This document shows positions 42,450 to 53,421 of a DNA stretch of 64,000 nt, one piece after another; within the stretch, counting starts at the first letter, position 1; the number at the start of each line of letters is the position of its first letter. The DNA is from Candidatus Thiomargarita nelsonii (lineage in GTDB: Bacteria; Pseudomonadota; Gammaproteobacteria; Beggiatoales; Beggiatoaceae), in the NCBI GenBank assembly GCA_000785145.2, contig JSZA02000019.1, positions 1 to 64,000 on the forward strand, given 5' to 3'. Both the position numbers and the translations under genes were made by a program. A model generated the notes under the pieces. That model had not been told where the DNA came from, did no database searches, and saw only the letters and a program-made list of their open reading frames with translations.

Positions 42450-44402
42450 ATGAGCAAAATCATTGGAATAGACTTAGGGACGACCAATTCTTGCGTCGCT
42501 GTCATGGAAGAAAAAAATTGCCACGTCATTGAAAACAGTGAAGGTGGTCGTACCACGCCCTCTATCGTCGCTTATAGCAACGATGATGAAGTGTTAGTGG
42601 GACAATCCGCTAAACGTCAAGCGGTCACCAATCCAGATAAGACTTTATTTGCCGTTAAGCGTCTCATTGGGCGCAAATATAAAGACCAAGTCGTACAGCG
42701 CGATGTGGACATGGTACCCTACAAAATCGTCGAAGCGGATAATGGCGATGCTTGGGTAGGCGTTAAGGGTAAAAAAATGGCACCACCCGAAATCGCCGCT
42801 CGTGTCTTGATGAAAATGAAAAAAACAGCAGAGGACTATTTAGGTGAGCCAGTCAATGAGGCCGTTATTACCGTCCCTGCTTATTTTAATGACTCACAAC
42901 GCCAAGCGACTAAAGACGCTGGTCGTATTGCCGGTTTAGAGGTCAAACGTATCATCAACGAACCCACGGCGGCTGCTTTAGCTTATGGCATGGATAAAAA
43001 ACGGGGAGATGTCAAAATTGCCGTGTACGATTTAGGCGGGGGCACCTTTGATATTTCTATCATTGAAATCGCTGATGTGGATGGCGAGCATCAATTTGAA
43101 GTGTTATCCACTAATGGTGACACCTTTTTAGGCGGTGAAGATTTTGATTTACGCATCATTAACTATTTGGTTGATGAATTTAAAAAAGACACGGGCATTA
43201 ATCTAAAAAATGATCCCTTAGCTTTGCAGCGCTTGAAAGAGGGTGCCGAAAAAGCCAAGATTGAACTCTCTTCTAGCCAACAAACTGATGTCAATTTGCC
43301 TTATGTGACTGCGGATGCCAGTGGTCCTAAACATCTGAACATCAAATTGACTCGTGCCAAATTGGAGTCTTTGGTAGAAGAACTGATTGAGCGTAGCCTT
43401 ACTCCTTGTCAGATCGCCCTGAAAGATGCCAGTTTGTCTGCTGGAGACATCGACGAAGTCATTTTAGTCGGTGGGCAAACCCGTATGCCCAAAGTGCAAG
43501 AGGCGGTTAAAAATTTATTTGGCAAAGAGGCGCGTAAAGATGTCAATCCTGATGAAGCCGTTGCCATCGGTGCCGCCATTCAAGGTGGCGTGTTAAGTGG
43601 TGATGTGAAAGATGTGTTGTTGTTGGATGTCACTCCGTTGTCCTTGGGTATTGAAACGATGGGCGGTGTGATGACTAAGCTCATCCAGAAAAATACGACG
43701 ATCCCAACAAAACATTCACAAGTCTTTTCAACCGCTGATGATAATCAAACGGCTGTGACGGTACATGTGTTGCAAGGTGAACGTGATGTCGCCTCTGCTA
43801 ACAAGTCATTAGAAAGATTTGATTTAGCTGAGATTCCATCAGCCCCGCGTGGCATTCCCCAAATCGAAGTCACTTTCGATATTGATGCCAACGGCATTTT
43901 ACATGTGTCTGCTAAAGATAAGGCGACTGGCAAAGAGCAATCCATTTCTATCAAAGCCTCTAGCGGTTTGTCTGATGAAGAAGTCGAAAACATGGTTCAA
44001 GATGCCGAAGCACATGCCAGTGAAGATAAGAAGTTCCATGAAATGGTTGAGGCACGTAACGCTGCTGATAATTTGATCCATACGACGACCAAATCTTTAA
44101 AAGATTTAGGTGATAAAGTCAGCACCAATGACAAAACGGCCATTGAAGCGGCTATTGATGATCTGAAGGATGCACTCAAAGGTGATGATAAGGCGGCGAT
44201 TGAAGCCAAGACTCAAACTTTGGCCGAACTCGCTGGTAAAATCGCGCAAGAAGCTTACGCTCAACAAGCCGGCGACGGTGCCGAGGGTGCTGATGGCTTT
44301 ACCCAAGCCGCTCAAGCGGCAGCGGAAAATGCTAAGGATAAAGATAAGCAATCTGATGTGGTTGATGCCGAGTTTGAAGAAGTTAAGGACAACAAAAAAT
44401 AA
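42450..44402 (+). CDS. dnaK: Chaperone DnaK (Hsp70)
   Basis: The 650-residue Hsp70 starts [20 protein letters not shown]. The ATPase signatures [16 protein letters not shown] and [14 protein letters not shown], the linker [15 protein letters not shown] and a helical lid are present, with an acidic tail ending [10 protein letters not shown]. It is typical in length and complete. AAGGAAAATAG precedes the start. The palindromic repeat at 44414-44438 separates it from dnaJ. Confidence 0.98.
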   Translation: MSKIIGIDLGTTNSCVAVMEEKNCHVIENSEGGRTTPSIVAYSNDDEVLVGQSAKRQAVTNPDKTLFAVKRLIGRKYKDQVVQRDVDMVPYKIVEADNGDAWVGVKGKKMAPPEIAARVLMKMKKTAEDYLGEPVNEAVITVPAYFNDSQRQATKDAGRIAGLEVKRIINEPTAAALAYGMDKKRGDVKIAVYDLGGGTFDISIIEIADVDGEHQFEVLSTNGDTFLGGEDFDLRIINYLVDEFKKDTGINLKNDPLALQRLKEGAEKAKIELSSSQQTDVNLPYVTADASGPKHLNIKLTRAKLESLVEELIERSLTPCQIALKDASLSAGDIDEVILVGGQTRMPKVQEAVKNLFGKEARKDVNPDEAVAIGAAIQGGVLSGDVKDVLLLDVTPLSLGIETMGGVMTKLIQKNTTIPTKHSQVFSTADDNQTAVTVHVLQGERDVASANKSLERFDLAEIPSAPRGIPQIEVTFDIDANGILHVSAKDKATGKEQSISIKASSGLSDEEVENMVQDAEAHASEDKKFHEMVEARNAADNLIHTTTKSLKDLGDKVSTNDKTAIEAAIDDLKDALKGDDKAAIEAKTQTLAELAGKIAQEAYAQQAGDGAEGADGFTQAAQAAAENAKDKDKQSDVVDAEFEEVKDNKK

Positions 44403-44413
44403 GGCTAAATAGG

Positions 44414-44438
44414 ACGTCCAAGATAAATCTTGGACTCC
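44414..44438. repeat. Palindromic repeat between dnaK and dnaJ
   Basis: gtccaagataaatcttggac is a copy of the GGAGTCC palindrome family in the 67-base intergenic gap. Confidence 0.75.
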
Positions 44439-44469
44439 TACCTACCAAAATGAACTGTGTTGAATAACT

Positions 44470-46396
<1,927 letters not shown>

Positions 46397-46398
46397 GT

Positions 46399-46440
46399 TT
46401 GGAGTCCAAGATTTATCTTGGATGGTCTTGGACTCCAAAA
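46399..46440. repeat. Palindromic repeat after dapB
   Basis: ggagtccaagatttatcttgg is followed by a second tcttggactcc arm. It marks the boundary between the core block and the accessory genes. Confidence 0.7.
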
Positions 46441-46462
46441 TTCCATATAATGAGGTAATAAA

Positions 46463-46750
46463 ATGAAAATGCCAAAGAAAAACTTCACAGCAAGTCATCT
46501 TATAAAATATATTGAGTTTGATAATGGAAAGAAATTATATCTAATTAAACATTCTGAGGATGCCATTGTACGAAGAAATATTTCTGAAGATGATATTATA
46601 GATACATTCCTAAATTCAGATATGGTAGTTCCAAATAAAGATTATGAGAATGCCAGAAATTATATTAAACATTTTGGAAACAAAAAACTTAAAATAGGTG
46701 TAAAAGACGATGCAGAACCTTACATTTTGATAACAGCGTTCATGCAATAA
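46463..46750 (+). CDS. DUF4258-like putative toxin
   Basis: This 95-residue protein contains LIKHSEDAIVRRNISEDDII and ends FGNKKLKIGVKDDAEPYILI, matching DUF4258-type RelE-fold proteins (memory). The ATG at 46463 follows GAGGTAATAAA. A DUF2283-like gene follows at 46912, a combination common in toxin-antitoxin-like loci, although a hairpin lies between them. Role inferred. Confidence 0.6.
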   Translation: MKMPKKNFTASHLIKYIEFDNGKKLYLIKHSEDAIVRRNISEDDIIDTFLNSDMVVPNKDYENARNYIKHFGNKKLKIGVKDDAEPYILITAFMQ

Positions 46751-46780
46751 ACTTATCCAGAAAAGTTTTATCCAGCATCT

Positions 46781-46813
46781 AAACCTCAGAGGTTTTAAAA
46801 ACCTCTGAGGTTT
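46781..46813. terminator. Hairpin between the DUF4258 and DUF2283 genes
   Basis: aaacctcagaggtttt pairs perfectly with aaaacctctgaggttt. It may attenuate or end transcription. It is also a common dispersed repeat type in such genomes. Confidence 0.55.
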
Positions 46814-46911
46814 GGGCCAAAACTTATCTGGATGACTATAACCATTTTTTTTTGTAAGTTGTTATTAAAAATAATATAATAACTTACAAGAAAAAGATGA
46901 GGAGTAATATA

Positions 46912-47190
46912 ATGTATCCAGAAATTCAATATGATCAAGAAAATGAGTTGGCTTATATTGCACTTTCAGATCGCCAGATTGAAAAAAGTATTGAGTCTGA
47001 AGATGAATTATTTGTCTATGATGTGGATAAAGATGGGGAATTAGTTGGTATTGAGATACTATCAGTTGAGAGACTAAGAGAAAACTTTAAGAGATTCTTT
47101 CACAAAGAGATGGAACCTTCTTTTTCTCCAGCTTTGATCCCAGCTTACATTATTCCTCAACTTTACAATAAAAGTCGTATAGCTAGTTAA
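46912..47190 (+). CDS. DUF2283 protein, possible antitoxin
   Basis: This 92-residue protein starts MYPEIQYDQENELAYIALSD with GAGGAG before the ATG (46912). YDQENELAYIALSD and DVDKDGELVGIEILSVERL are the two halves of the DUF2283 fold. The C-terminal 25 residues are basic and extra. Pairing with the upstream DUF4258-like gene suggests an antitoxin role. Confidence 0.7.
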   Translation: MYPEIQYDQENELAYIALSDRQIEKSIESEDELFVYDVDKDGELVGIEILSVERLRENFKRFFHKEMEPSFSPALIPAYIIPQLYNKSRIAS

Positions 47191-47198
47191 CTTTCAAA

Positions 47199-47233
47199 GA
47201 AATCCTATTTCTTTAATAAATAAATAGGATTTC
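47199..47233 (+). terminator. Hairpin terminator
   Basis: aaatcctatttcttt and aaataggattt form the stem used at 3933 and 48521. It follows the DUF2283 gene by eight bases. Confidence 0.65.
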
Positions 47234-47306
47234 TATAAATGTTAAGGGATACCGTCCCATTCAGATTGTGGCACCAGCCGAGTTAATCTAATTGAGAGGA
47301 GTACAA

Positions 47307-47849
47307 ATGATGCACGTACATTTTGACTTTGATCTAGAAACGGCTATTGAAGCTATACTTTACATAGCTAAACAATTAAAAAATATAGGAAATAATGACA
47401 TATATCACATTGACAAGATATTTTATTTTGCTGATAGATGTCATCTTGAAGAATATGGTAGTTTTATCTGCGGGGACAATTATGTAGCTATGCGTAATGG
47501 TCCAGTACCAAGAGAGATTAATCAAATTCTCCAAGGTATGAGTGAGGAAAAATCTTTTCAGATAGCCGGGCTAGAATTCACACCTCATAGCTTTACTGTA
47601 GATGCCAGCAACGTGATTCCCTTAAGAGAGCCGAATCTAAAGCTGTTGAGTCAATCAGAGCGGCTGTGCTTAAATAAAGCGATTGAGAATTATGGTTTTA
47701 TGTCATTTACAGAACTACGAGATTTAAGCCATGATGCTGCTTATGAATCGGCAGACATAAACGACGTGATAAGTGTTGAAGCCATCGCCGCTACCTTGCG
47801 AGATGGTGAAGATCTGATTGAATACTTAAAAAATCCTTACCCAGGCTAA
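47307..47849 (+). CDS. Panacea (SocA/DUF4065-like) antitoxin
   Basis: The 180-residue protein starts MMHVHFDFDLETAIEAILYI with AGGAG six bases ahead. The segments NDIYHIDKIFYFADRCHLEE, YGSFICGDNYVAMRNGPVPR and the late LSHDAAYESA match Panacea-domain proteins, which act as antitoxins for many unrelated toxins. The next gene begins four bases past its stop. It should neutralise that gene product. Confidence 0.8.
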   Translation: MMHVHFDFDLETAIEAILYIAKQLKNIGNNDIYHIDKIFYFADRCHLEEYGSFICGDNYVAMRNGPVPREINQILQGMSEEKSFQIAGLEFTPHSFTVDASNVIPLREPNLKLLSQSERLCLNKAIENYGFMSFTELRDLSHDAAYESADINDVISVEAIAATLRDGEDLIEYLKNPYPG

Positions 47850-47853
47850 ATTG

Positions 47854-48309
47854 ATGATTATTGGCAATCATTTTCCGCAAAATACCCGTCTTCAGATGGT
47901 GCGCCGGGGGATTCATCCTGGCAGTGTATTATATTTGTCTTGTCATTTTACTCATCCACCAAAAGAAAAATTTCTTCTTGTGGCTTGTGTAAACCCTATT
48001 CTGATCCTTTTTGTGATTAATTCAGAGATTTCCAACTATATCCAGAAACGCCCCCATTTAAAACGGTGCCAAGTTAAAATCGACGTTGCATCACATGCCT
48101 TTTTGACACATGATTCGCATATTGACTGCAAGGATGCTATTACATTTCTTACCAAAGAACATGTTGAGGAACAAATATTAAACGACATGACTAGGTTAAA
48201 AGGTGATATTGGAGAACAAGTTAAAGAACAAGTCATCGCGGCTGTCAAATCTTGTGAAAAACTCAAACCACAACACGCGACGTGGATTTTGGCAGCCTTG
48301 GAGAGCTAA
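47854..48309 (+). CDS. Putative toxin paired with the Panacea protein
   Basis: This 151-residue protein starts MIIGNHFPQNTRLQMVRRGI. The HPGSVLYLSCHFTHPPKEKF and LVACVNPILILFVINSEI segments look like the beta strands of a PemK/MazF-like barrel, followed by a helical C-terminus. The start at 47854 was chosen over the TTG at 47851. The toxin assignment rests on its position behind a Panacea antitoxin and on fold impression only. Confidence 0.55.
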   Translation: MIIGNHFPQNTRLQMVRRGIHPGSVLYLSCHFTHPPKEKFLLVACVNPILILFVINSEISNYIQKRPHLKRCQVKIDVASHAFLTHDSHIDCKDAITFLTKEHVEEQILNDMTRLKGDIGEQVKEQVIAAVKSCEKLKPQHATWILAALES

Positions 48310-48311
48310 AC

Positions 48312-48464
48312 ATGGCAACTTTATCTATTAATGGAATTGATGAAGAAATAACTGATTATAACTTTTTTGGGGGAGTTTCGTTGTTTCGTCCATTGCGCGG
48401 AGCGGATTTCCCGAAACAACTGATCTTGCTTGAGAAATTATTTTGTCCCCCAAAAACGTTATAA
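48312..48464 (+). CDS. Doubtful small ORF in an inverted repeat
   Basis: A 50-codon frame starts MATLSINGIDEEITDYNFFG two bases past the preceding stop. Its second half lies in the inverted repeat 48352-48468 and is probably not natural protein. It may be the 5' end of a gene interrupted by that repeat. Confidence 0.25.
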   Translation: MATLSINGIDEEITDYNFFGGVSLFRPLRGADFPKQLILLEKLFCPPKTL

Positions 48465-48468
48465 TCAG
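48352..48468. repeat. 117-bp inverted repeat
   Basis: The arms ctgattataac at 48352 and gttataatcag ending at 48468 continue inward as ttttttgggggag and gtcccccaaaaac. No target duplication could be established. Confidence 0.6.
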
Positions 48469-48520
48469 AAAAATAATAACTCAACTACAAGTCAAGGCGA
48501 AACGGTTTAATACCGACATT

Positions 48521-48555
48521 AAAAAATCCTATTTCTTGAAGAAATAGGATTTTTA
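48521..48555. terminator. Hairpin terminator
   Basis: aaaaaatcctatttctt and aagaaataggattttt form a perfect stem with T-tracts on both strands. Confidence 0.7.
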
Positions 48556-48587
48556 AAAAATTTTGAACAAACACAAGGTCATGATTA

Positions 48588-49679
48588 ATGACAACAGGCA
48601 CGATATCTTATCTTAAAATCGCTAATTACCGTAGTATTGATGTACTCGAATTACATGAGATTAAACCGTTTTCTGTGTTTGCGGGACCAAATGGTGCGGG
48701 AAAAAGTAATTTTTTCCAAGCACTGGATTTTGTAAATTTAGTGATTCGTTTTGGGACTGAAGAAGCCTTAAAACAACATGGCGGCTTTGAAAATATTCGT
48801 TGTTGGAGACGGCATGAGACTGAGGCACGTACTTTTGAGTTTGAAATTGATTTTTCTACCGAAAATGCCGATTGCCATCGTTATCAATTGAAAATTCATC
48901 AGATGGATAATGTCTCCTCGTTGGAAGAACAATTTCAATGGCTTGATGAGGAAGGCAAAATGCAAAAAATTCATCGTGTACCCGGAGAAAATCCCGTCGC
49001 TTTGCCCTCTAATTTTTCTATGCTATTAATCTTATTTAATCACACCGCCATGGCTCAATTCTTAAAGAATATTCGCTTCTATAGAATTGATCCCATCAAA
49101 GCCAGAATGCCAGTTAAAAACACCGATACTTCTGAATTATCTCACGATGGACGCAACTTAGCCGGCGTACTGCACCGCTTAGGAAAAGACGATGAAATCT
49201 CTGAAACCATTGAAGAATGGATGAATATCATGGTTCCTAGCTTAGAAAAAATATCTACCGATTGGGATCAATTAGATGGCAGTGTCCGATTAGCTTTCCA
49301 AGAACATGCTTTGGAAAAGCGGTTTCCGGCTTCTATGATATCCGAAGGTACAATTAACCTACTTAGCATTTTGGTTGCCTTATTTGATCGTCCACTTCCA
49401 TTTGGCATCAGTTTAATTGATGAACCAGAAAGTAGTCTTCACCCGAAAGCTGTGATTGAATTAGTCGATTCATTTCGTGAGATAGCGACGCGGAGTAGTC
49501 CAATTTGGGTAACAACTCACCATGATTCTTTAGTCAGAGTGTTAAAAAACTCTGAATTATGGTTAGTTGATAAAAAAACGGACGTAACTTCAATGAAACC
49601 CGTGCCAATGGTGGATAAATTATCCTCACCATTGGATCAGGCATGGCTATGTAATGTGTTAGGCGGGGGGTTGCCATGA
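48588..49679 (+). CDS. AAA_21-type ATPase of a second ATPase/TOPRIM-like pair
   Basis: The 363-residue ATPase starts MTTGTISYLKIANYRSIDVL. Walker A is GPNGAGKS (33-40), Walker B ISLIDEPESSLHP (about 272-284), and WVTTHHDSLVRVL follows. It belongs to the COG4637-like predicted ATPases. Its stop overlaps the next gene (ATGA). With that partner it forms a cassette similar in plan to 5613-7438 but of a different subfamily. A defence role is inferred. Confidence 0.78.
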   Translation: MTTGTISYLKIANYRSIDVLELHEIKPFSVFAGPNGAGKSNFFQALDFVNLVIRFGTEEALKQHGGFENIRCWRRHETEARTFEFEIDFSTENADCHRYQLKIHQMDNVSSLEEQFQWLDEEGKMQKIHRVPGENPVALPSNFSMLLILFNHTAMAQFLKNIRFYRIDPIKARMPVKNTDTSELSHDGRNLAGVLHRLGKDDEISETIEEWMNIMVPSLEKISTDWDQLDGSVRLAFQEHALEKRFPASMISEGTINLLSILVALFDRPLPFGISLIDEPESSLHPKAVIELVDSFREIATRSSPIWVTTHHDSLVRVLKNSELWLVDKKTDVTSMKPVPMVDKLSSPLDQAWLCNVLGGGLP

Positions 49680-50239
49680 TCAAAATTGGTTTTATCGTTG
49701 AAGGTGAATGTGAACAACTGTTAATAGAATCGGCTCACTTTCGTCTATGGGCAACCCAACATGATCTTGAAATCTGTGAACCGGTGATTAATGTACGTGG
49801 TAATAGCAACTTATGTCCTAAAAATATAGAACCATCTATCACGGATTGTCGCAATATGGCAAATCCTAACAAAATCATCGTACTGACAGATTTAGAATGT
49901 GAACCGTGCGTGATGGCAACTAAATCCCGTCTTAATAATGAAAATGTTGACCAAATTATTGTAGCCAAAAAAGCTTTAGAAGCTTGGTTTCTTGCTGACA
50001 CAGTTGCTATGCGTCGTTGGCTAAAAAATGATGATTTTCCGGGAGAAAACCAGCCTGAACAAACCACCGATATGCCTTGGGAACGTTTAAAAGAAATAGC
50101 CGCAAGTTACCATAAAAAGAAACTGGGTCCAGGTAGAAAGAAAAAAGCTTTTGCTCGAAAAATGATAGAGCAGTTCAATTTTTCAATCGAACGCGCCGCT
50201 AGTCACCCTAATTGTTCTAGCGCAAAATATTTTTTATAA
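49676..50239 (+). CDS. DUF4276-like TOPRIM partner
   Basis: This 187-residue protein starts MIKIGFIVEGECEQLLIESA. VEGECE near the N-terminus, VLTDLECEPC in the middle and VAKKALEAWFLADT match the TOPRIM-like DUF4276 plan. The basic C-terminus KKKLGPGRKKKAFARKM may bind nucleic acid. It is coupled to the ATPase by a four-base overlap. Nuclease activity is likely but unproven. Confidence 0.7.
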   Translation: MIKIGFIVEGECEQLLIESAHFRLWATQHDLEICEPVINVRGNSNLCPKNIEPSITDCRNMANPNKIIVLTDLECEPCVMATKSRLNNENVDQIIVAKKALEAWFLADTVAMRRWLKNDDFPGENQPEQTTDMPWERLKEIAASYHKKKLGPGRKKKAFARKMIEQFNFSIERAASHPNCSSAKYFL

Positions 50240-50258
50240 AAATTACAACAGCTTTGTT

Positions 50259-50885
50259 TTGAATACTATTAACATACACAGCTACATTTCTCAAACCCGC
50301 GCCCTTGGTCCTTTTTTACGTTTTGCCTTATGGGTACAAGGTTGTCCATTACGTTGTCAGGATTGTATGACACCGGCGGCGTTGCCGGATAGCGGTGGGC
50401 AATTGATAGCTATTTCTAAACTTGCGGAGCAGATTCTCAATACGCCCGATATTGAAGGTTTAACCATAACCGGTGGCGAACCCTTTGCACAAGCAGCAGC
50501 CTTAGTCAAACTGATTGAGCAAATCAGACTAACCAAAGATTTAGGAGTAATCGTCTATTCGGGTTATACGCTGAAAAAATTGCAATATACACCAGAGGTG
50601 GCCGAATTAATGCAACTGATTGATTTACTGATTGACAGTCCTTATGTGGCGGCTTTAAACGATGGTGCTAGTCTGCGTGGCTCTTCTAATCAGCAAGTTC
50701 ATCTGTTAACTGAACGTTATGCGGCAATCATTAATGACTATTATGGACAACCCAAACGCCCGGTGGAAATTCACTTAACTAAAGATGATGTTATGTTGGT
50801 GGGTGTGCCCGGCGTGGAAACTTTAAAACAATGGCAGACTCAGTTTCGTAGTTCACAGTTCAAAAATACGGAGACAAACTTATGA
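50259..50885 (+). CDS. NrdG-like radical SAM activating enzyme
   Basis: The 208-residue protein starts at a TTG (MNTINIHSYISQTRALGPFL). The 4Fe-4S ligands are Cys29, Cys33 and Cys36 in GCPLRCQDC, and TITGGEPF follows. It resembles activating enzymes of anaerobic ribonucleotide reductase, but no reductase gene is present. Its stop overlaps the start of a coiled-coil gene (ATGA), so it probably modifies or serves the neighbouring proteins. No ATG or clear ribosome site was seen upstream, so the exact start is uncertain. Confidence 0.75.
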   Translation: MNTINIHSYISQTRALGPFLRFALWVQGCPLRCQDCMTPAALPDSGGQLIAISKLAEQILNTPDIEGLTITGGEPFAQAAALVKLIEQIRLTKDLGVIVYSGYTLKKLQYTPEVAELMQLIDLLIDSPYVAALNDGASLRGSSNQQVHLLTERYAAIINDYYGQPKRPVEIHLTKDDVMLVGVPGVETLKQWQTQFRSSQFKNTETNL

Positions 50886-52348
50886 GTGGTGTAAAAGACG
50901 CTATCGTCAATTTGCGTCAATCAGAATACAATCGCATTATGAACTCATGTCGGCGGGCGGATAATATTGAGGCTGGCATCAGCAAACGACTTGAAAAAAC
51001 CAGCAGTCATTTACGTCAACAAATGGATAGCCAAATTGGGCAAATGCAACAACGCCATAACCAGTTTGAAAGTGCTTTATCCAATATGAGTGGTGAAGTT
51101 AGGCGTATCGAAAAGAAAAATCAAGACAATTTACGCCGTATTGCTAAGGATTTTAATAATGGAATTAATCAGTTAGATAAAAAAATTAAGCAGCAGCAGC
51201 GTGAATATATGCAGAAGTTTGCTGAACATGACAAACATCTTGCTGCCCATGATCGGATTTTAGAACAACATGCCCAAGCTATCCGTGAACAACGCCATGA
51301 ATATATTACGCTGATTCAACAACAAGGTGAGCATTTTGCACAAGCTTTGGATGAGCAACGGCGTGAGTTACAAGGGCAAATCCAAACGATTCAAGATCAT
51401 ATCGTTGCCAAAGAGCAACATGCCCAAGGGCAGGCAAGGCAATGGCTGCAAGATACCCAAGCCTTATTAAAGGTGATTGATGAATCTTATGATCATCAAA
51501 AGTTCAAACCCGGTGAATTGGCTAAATTGCAGAATGAATTACAAATTGCTGAAAACAATATTTCTCAAGGGCATTATGAGGCAGCTATTAGCACCACGCA
51601 GCGGACTTATTTGCATACTCAAGAATTACGCCTAGAATTGGAACGGCTGACTTTAGAATGGAATGCCTATTTGACAGCAGCGCGACAAAGTGCAGCGGAG
51701 GTGTTAGCGGCTTGTGATACGCATCAAACCGCAAAATTTACTTTTGACAGCGAAGAAGTCGCTGCTGAAGTCGATTTTTGGACACACGGTGCTTTATCAA
51801 AGTTGCGCCAACAAGTGGCTGAAGAACAAAACAAATTAGACAAGCCCGATAATCTATCCTTGGATGAATTAAAACAGAGTATTGCCCACTCCGAGCAATG
51901 GCGACAAGAAAGTGAGGCGTTAGTAGAACAAGCTAAAGAGGCATTGATTGCCTCGCAATTGCGTAATAATATTGCCCAATCTATCGAAGCGGCTTTAGAA
52001 GACGCTGGTTGGGATGTGGTTGATTCCACTTATGAAGGTGAAGATCATCGAGGTGCGCTACATCTCAAACTGCAAAATTTGGCAACTGATGAATTAGTCA
52101 CGATTATTACGCCCGAAAAAGCACCCGATCAAACGATTCGTAACCATTTGAATATTCAGTTTTTTGACAAAAATAATAATGATGAGGCGTATCGACAAGA
52201 GCGTTTGAACCGGATTATGGAAAAATTGAGGGATGAAGAATTAGATTGTAGTCAGCCACAATGTGCGCCAGGGACTGAAAATCAGCCGGCTCGTGAGGTG
52301 GAAAGGTTGGATTTTGAAAAGGTACGGGCGAAAGCCGTTACTGCATAA
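50882..52348 (+). CDS. Long coiled-coil protein
   Basis: The 488-residue protein is almost entirely helical and Gln-rich (LRQQMDSQIGQMQQRHNQFE; LDKKIKQQQREYMQKFAEHD), with no membrane segment. The C-terminal part (IEAALEDAGWDVVDSTYEG; VTIITPEKAPDQTIRNHL) looks globular. It is coupled to the radical SAM gene and followed after 38 bases by an ATPase gene. It may be a scaffold or sensor. No family is recognised. Confidence 0.65.
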   Translation: MSGVKDAIVNLRQSEYNRIMNSCRRADNIEAGISKRLEKTSSHLRQQMDSQIGQMQQRHNQFESALSNMSGEVRRIEKKNQDNLRRIAKDFNNGINQLDKKIKQQQREYMQKFAEHDKHLAAHDRILEQHAQAIREQRHEYITLIQQQGEHFAQALDEQRRELQGQIQTIQDHIVAKEQHAQGQARQWLQDTQALLKVIDESYDHQKFKPGELAKLQNELQIAENNISQGHYEAAISTTQRTYLHTQELRLELERLTLEWNAYLTAARQSAAEVLAACDTHQTAKFTFDSEEVAAEVDFWTHGALSKLRQQVAEEQNKLDKPDNLSLDELKQSIAHSEQWRQESEALVEQAKEALIASQLRNNIAQSIEAALEDAGWDVVDSTYEGEDHRGALHLKLQNLATDELVTIITPEKAPDQTIRNHLNIQFFDKNNNDEAYRQERLNRIMEKLRDEELDCSQPQCAPGTENQPAREVERLDFEKVRAKAVTA

Positions 52349-52386
52349 ACATTGACAAAGTAATCTATTTTTTAGGAGACTTTAGG

Positions 52387-53421
52387 ATGCTCGAAAAAAT
52401 AAAGTTCGAGAAGTTTACGGCTTTTGAAAGTTTAGAAATTCCACTTTCTACCGGAATCAATATTTTCATTGGGGCAAATGGCACCGGCAAAACTCATATC
52501 CTCAAAGCAATTTATGCAGCCTGCGAAGTAACCCAAAGCCAAAAATCTTTGGCTGACAAGACTAACCGCGTATTTTTGCCGTCGGGCAAGCAAATGGGTC
52601 GCTTGGTAAAAAGAGCCAGAGGTAATCTATCTGGCTATTTTGAAGTCACTCGCAGAATCGCAGAACGACAGAAATCTCTTACCATACGGCTTTCTGTGAC
52701 GAATCACACCAAGGAACCAGAAACAGCCACTCTCTCCGGGGCCTACAAGCAATGGCTAGAACACTCACTGGAATCTGTTTATATTCCGGTTAAAGACATG
52801 ATGGCTAACGCCCCCGGTTTTCGCTCGCTTTATAATCTCCGCAATATCCACTTTGAAGAAGTTTACGCCGACATCATTGATCGGGTGTTTTTGGGATTTT
52901 TGCGAGGCCCCACAGATAGTCGGCGTAAACAGCTTTTGGATATTTTGCAACGAGCTATGGATGGCAAGATTATCAGCCAAAATGAAGAATTCTTCCTCAA
53001 AAACCAACAGGGCGAATTAGAATTTACCCTATTGGCTGAGGGTATTCGCAAATTAGGGCTGCTTTGGGTACTTATCCAGAATGGAACTCTTCTTAATGGC
53101 TCTATACTCTGTTGGGATGAACCAGAAGCCAATCTCAATCCCAAGTTGATGCGTACTGTCGTGGAAATTCTTCTCGAACTCCAACGTATGGGCGTTCAAA
53201 TATTTCTCACCACTCATGATTACGTGGTTCTCAAAGAATTTGATTTACAGGCACAAAACACTGATAAGGTTCTTTTTCACAGCCTCTATCGAAATCTCGG
53301 CGAGATCGAAGTTGCCTCCACCGAAAGTTACTTGAATATTTGTCCAAATGTGATTGATGATACCTTTGGAAGTGTTGTGGACAGGGAAATTAAAAAATAT
53401 ATGGGGAATCTGGGAAAATGA
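52387..53421 (+). CDS. ABC/AAA_21-type ATPase paired with a nuclease-like protein
   Basis: This 344-residue ATPase has Walker A GANGTGKT (29-36), Walker B LCWDEPEANLNP (about 240-251) and FLTTHDYVVLKEF. The ATG follows AGGAGACTTTAGG. The stop overlaps the next gene by four bases (ATGA). The partner is a PD-(D/E)XK-like protein interrupted by a mobile element. It is one of five ATPase/effector cassettes in the window. Confidence 0.78.
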   Translation: MLEKIKFEKFTAFESLEIPLSTGINIFIGANGTGKTHILKAIYAACEVTQSQKSLADKTNRVFLPSGKQMGRLVKRARGNLSGYFEVTRRIAERQKSLTIRLSVTNHTKEPETATLSGAYKQWLEHSLESVYIPVKDMMANAPGFRSLYNLRNIHFEEVYADIIDRVFLGFLRGPTDSRRKQLLDILQRAMDGKIISQNEEFFLKNQQGELEFTLLAEGIRKLGLLWVLIQNGTLLNGSILCWDEPEANLNPKLMRTVVEILLELQRMGVQIFLTTHDYVVLKEFDLQAQNTDKVLFHSLYRNLGEIEVASTESYLNICPNVIDDTFGSVVDREIKKYMGNLGK

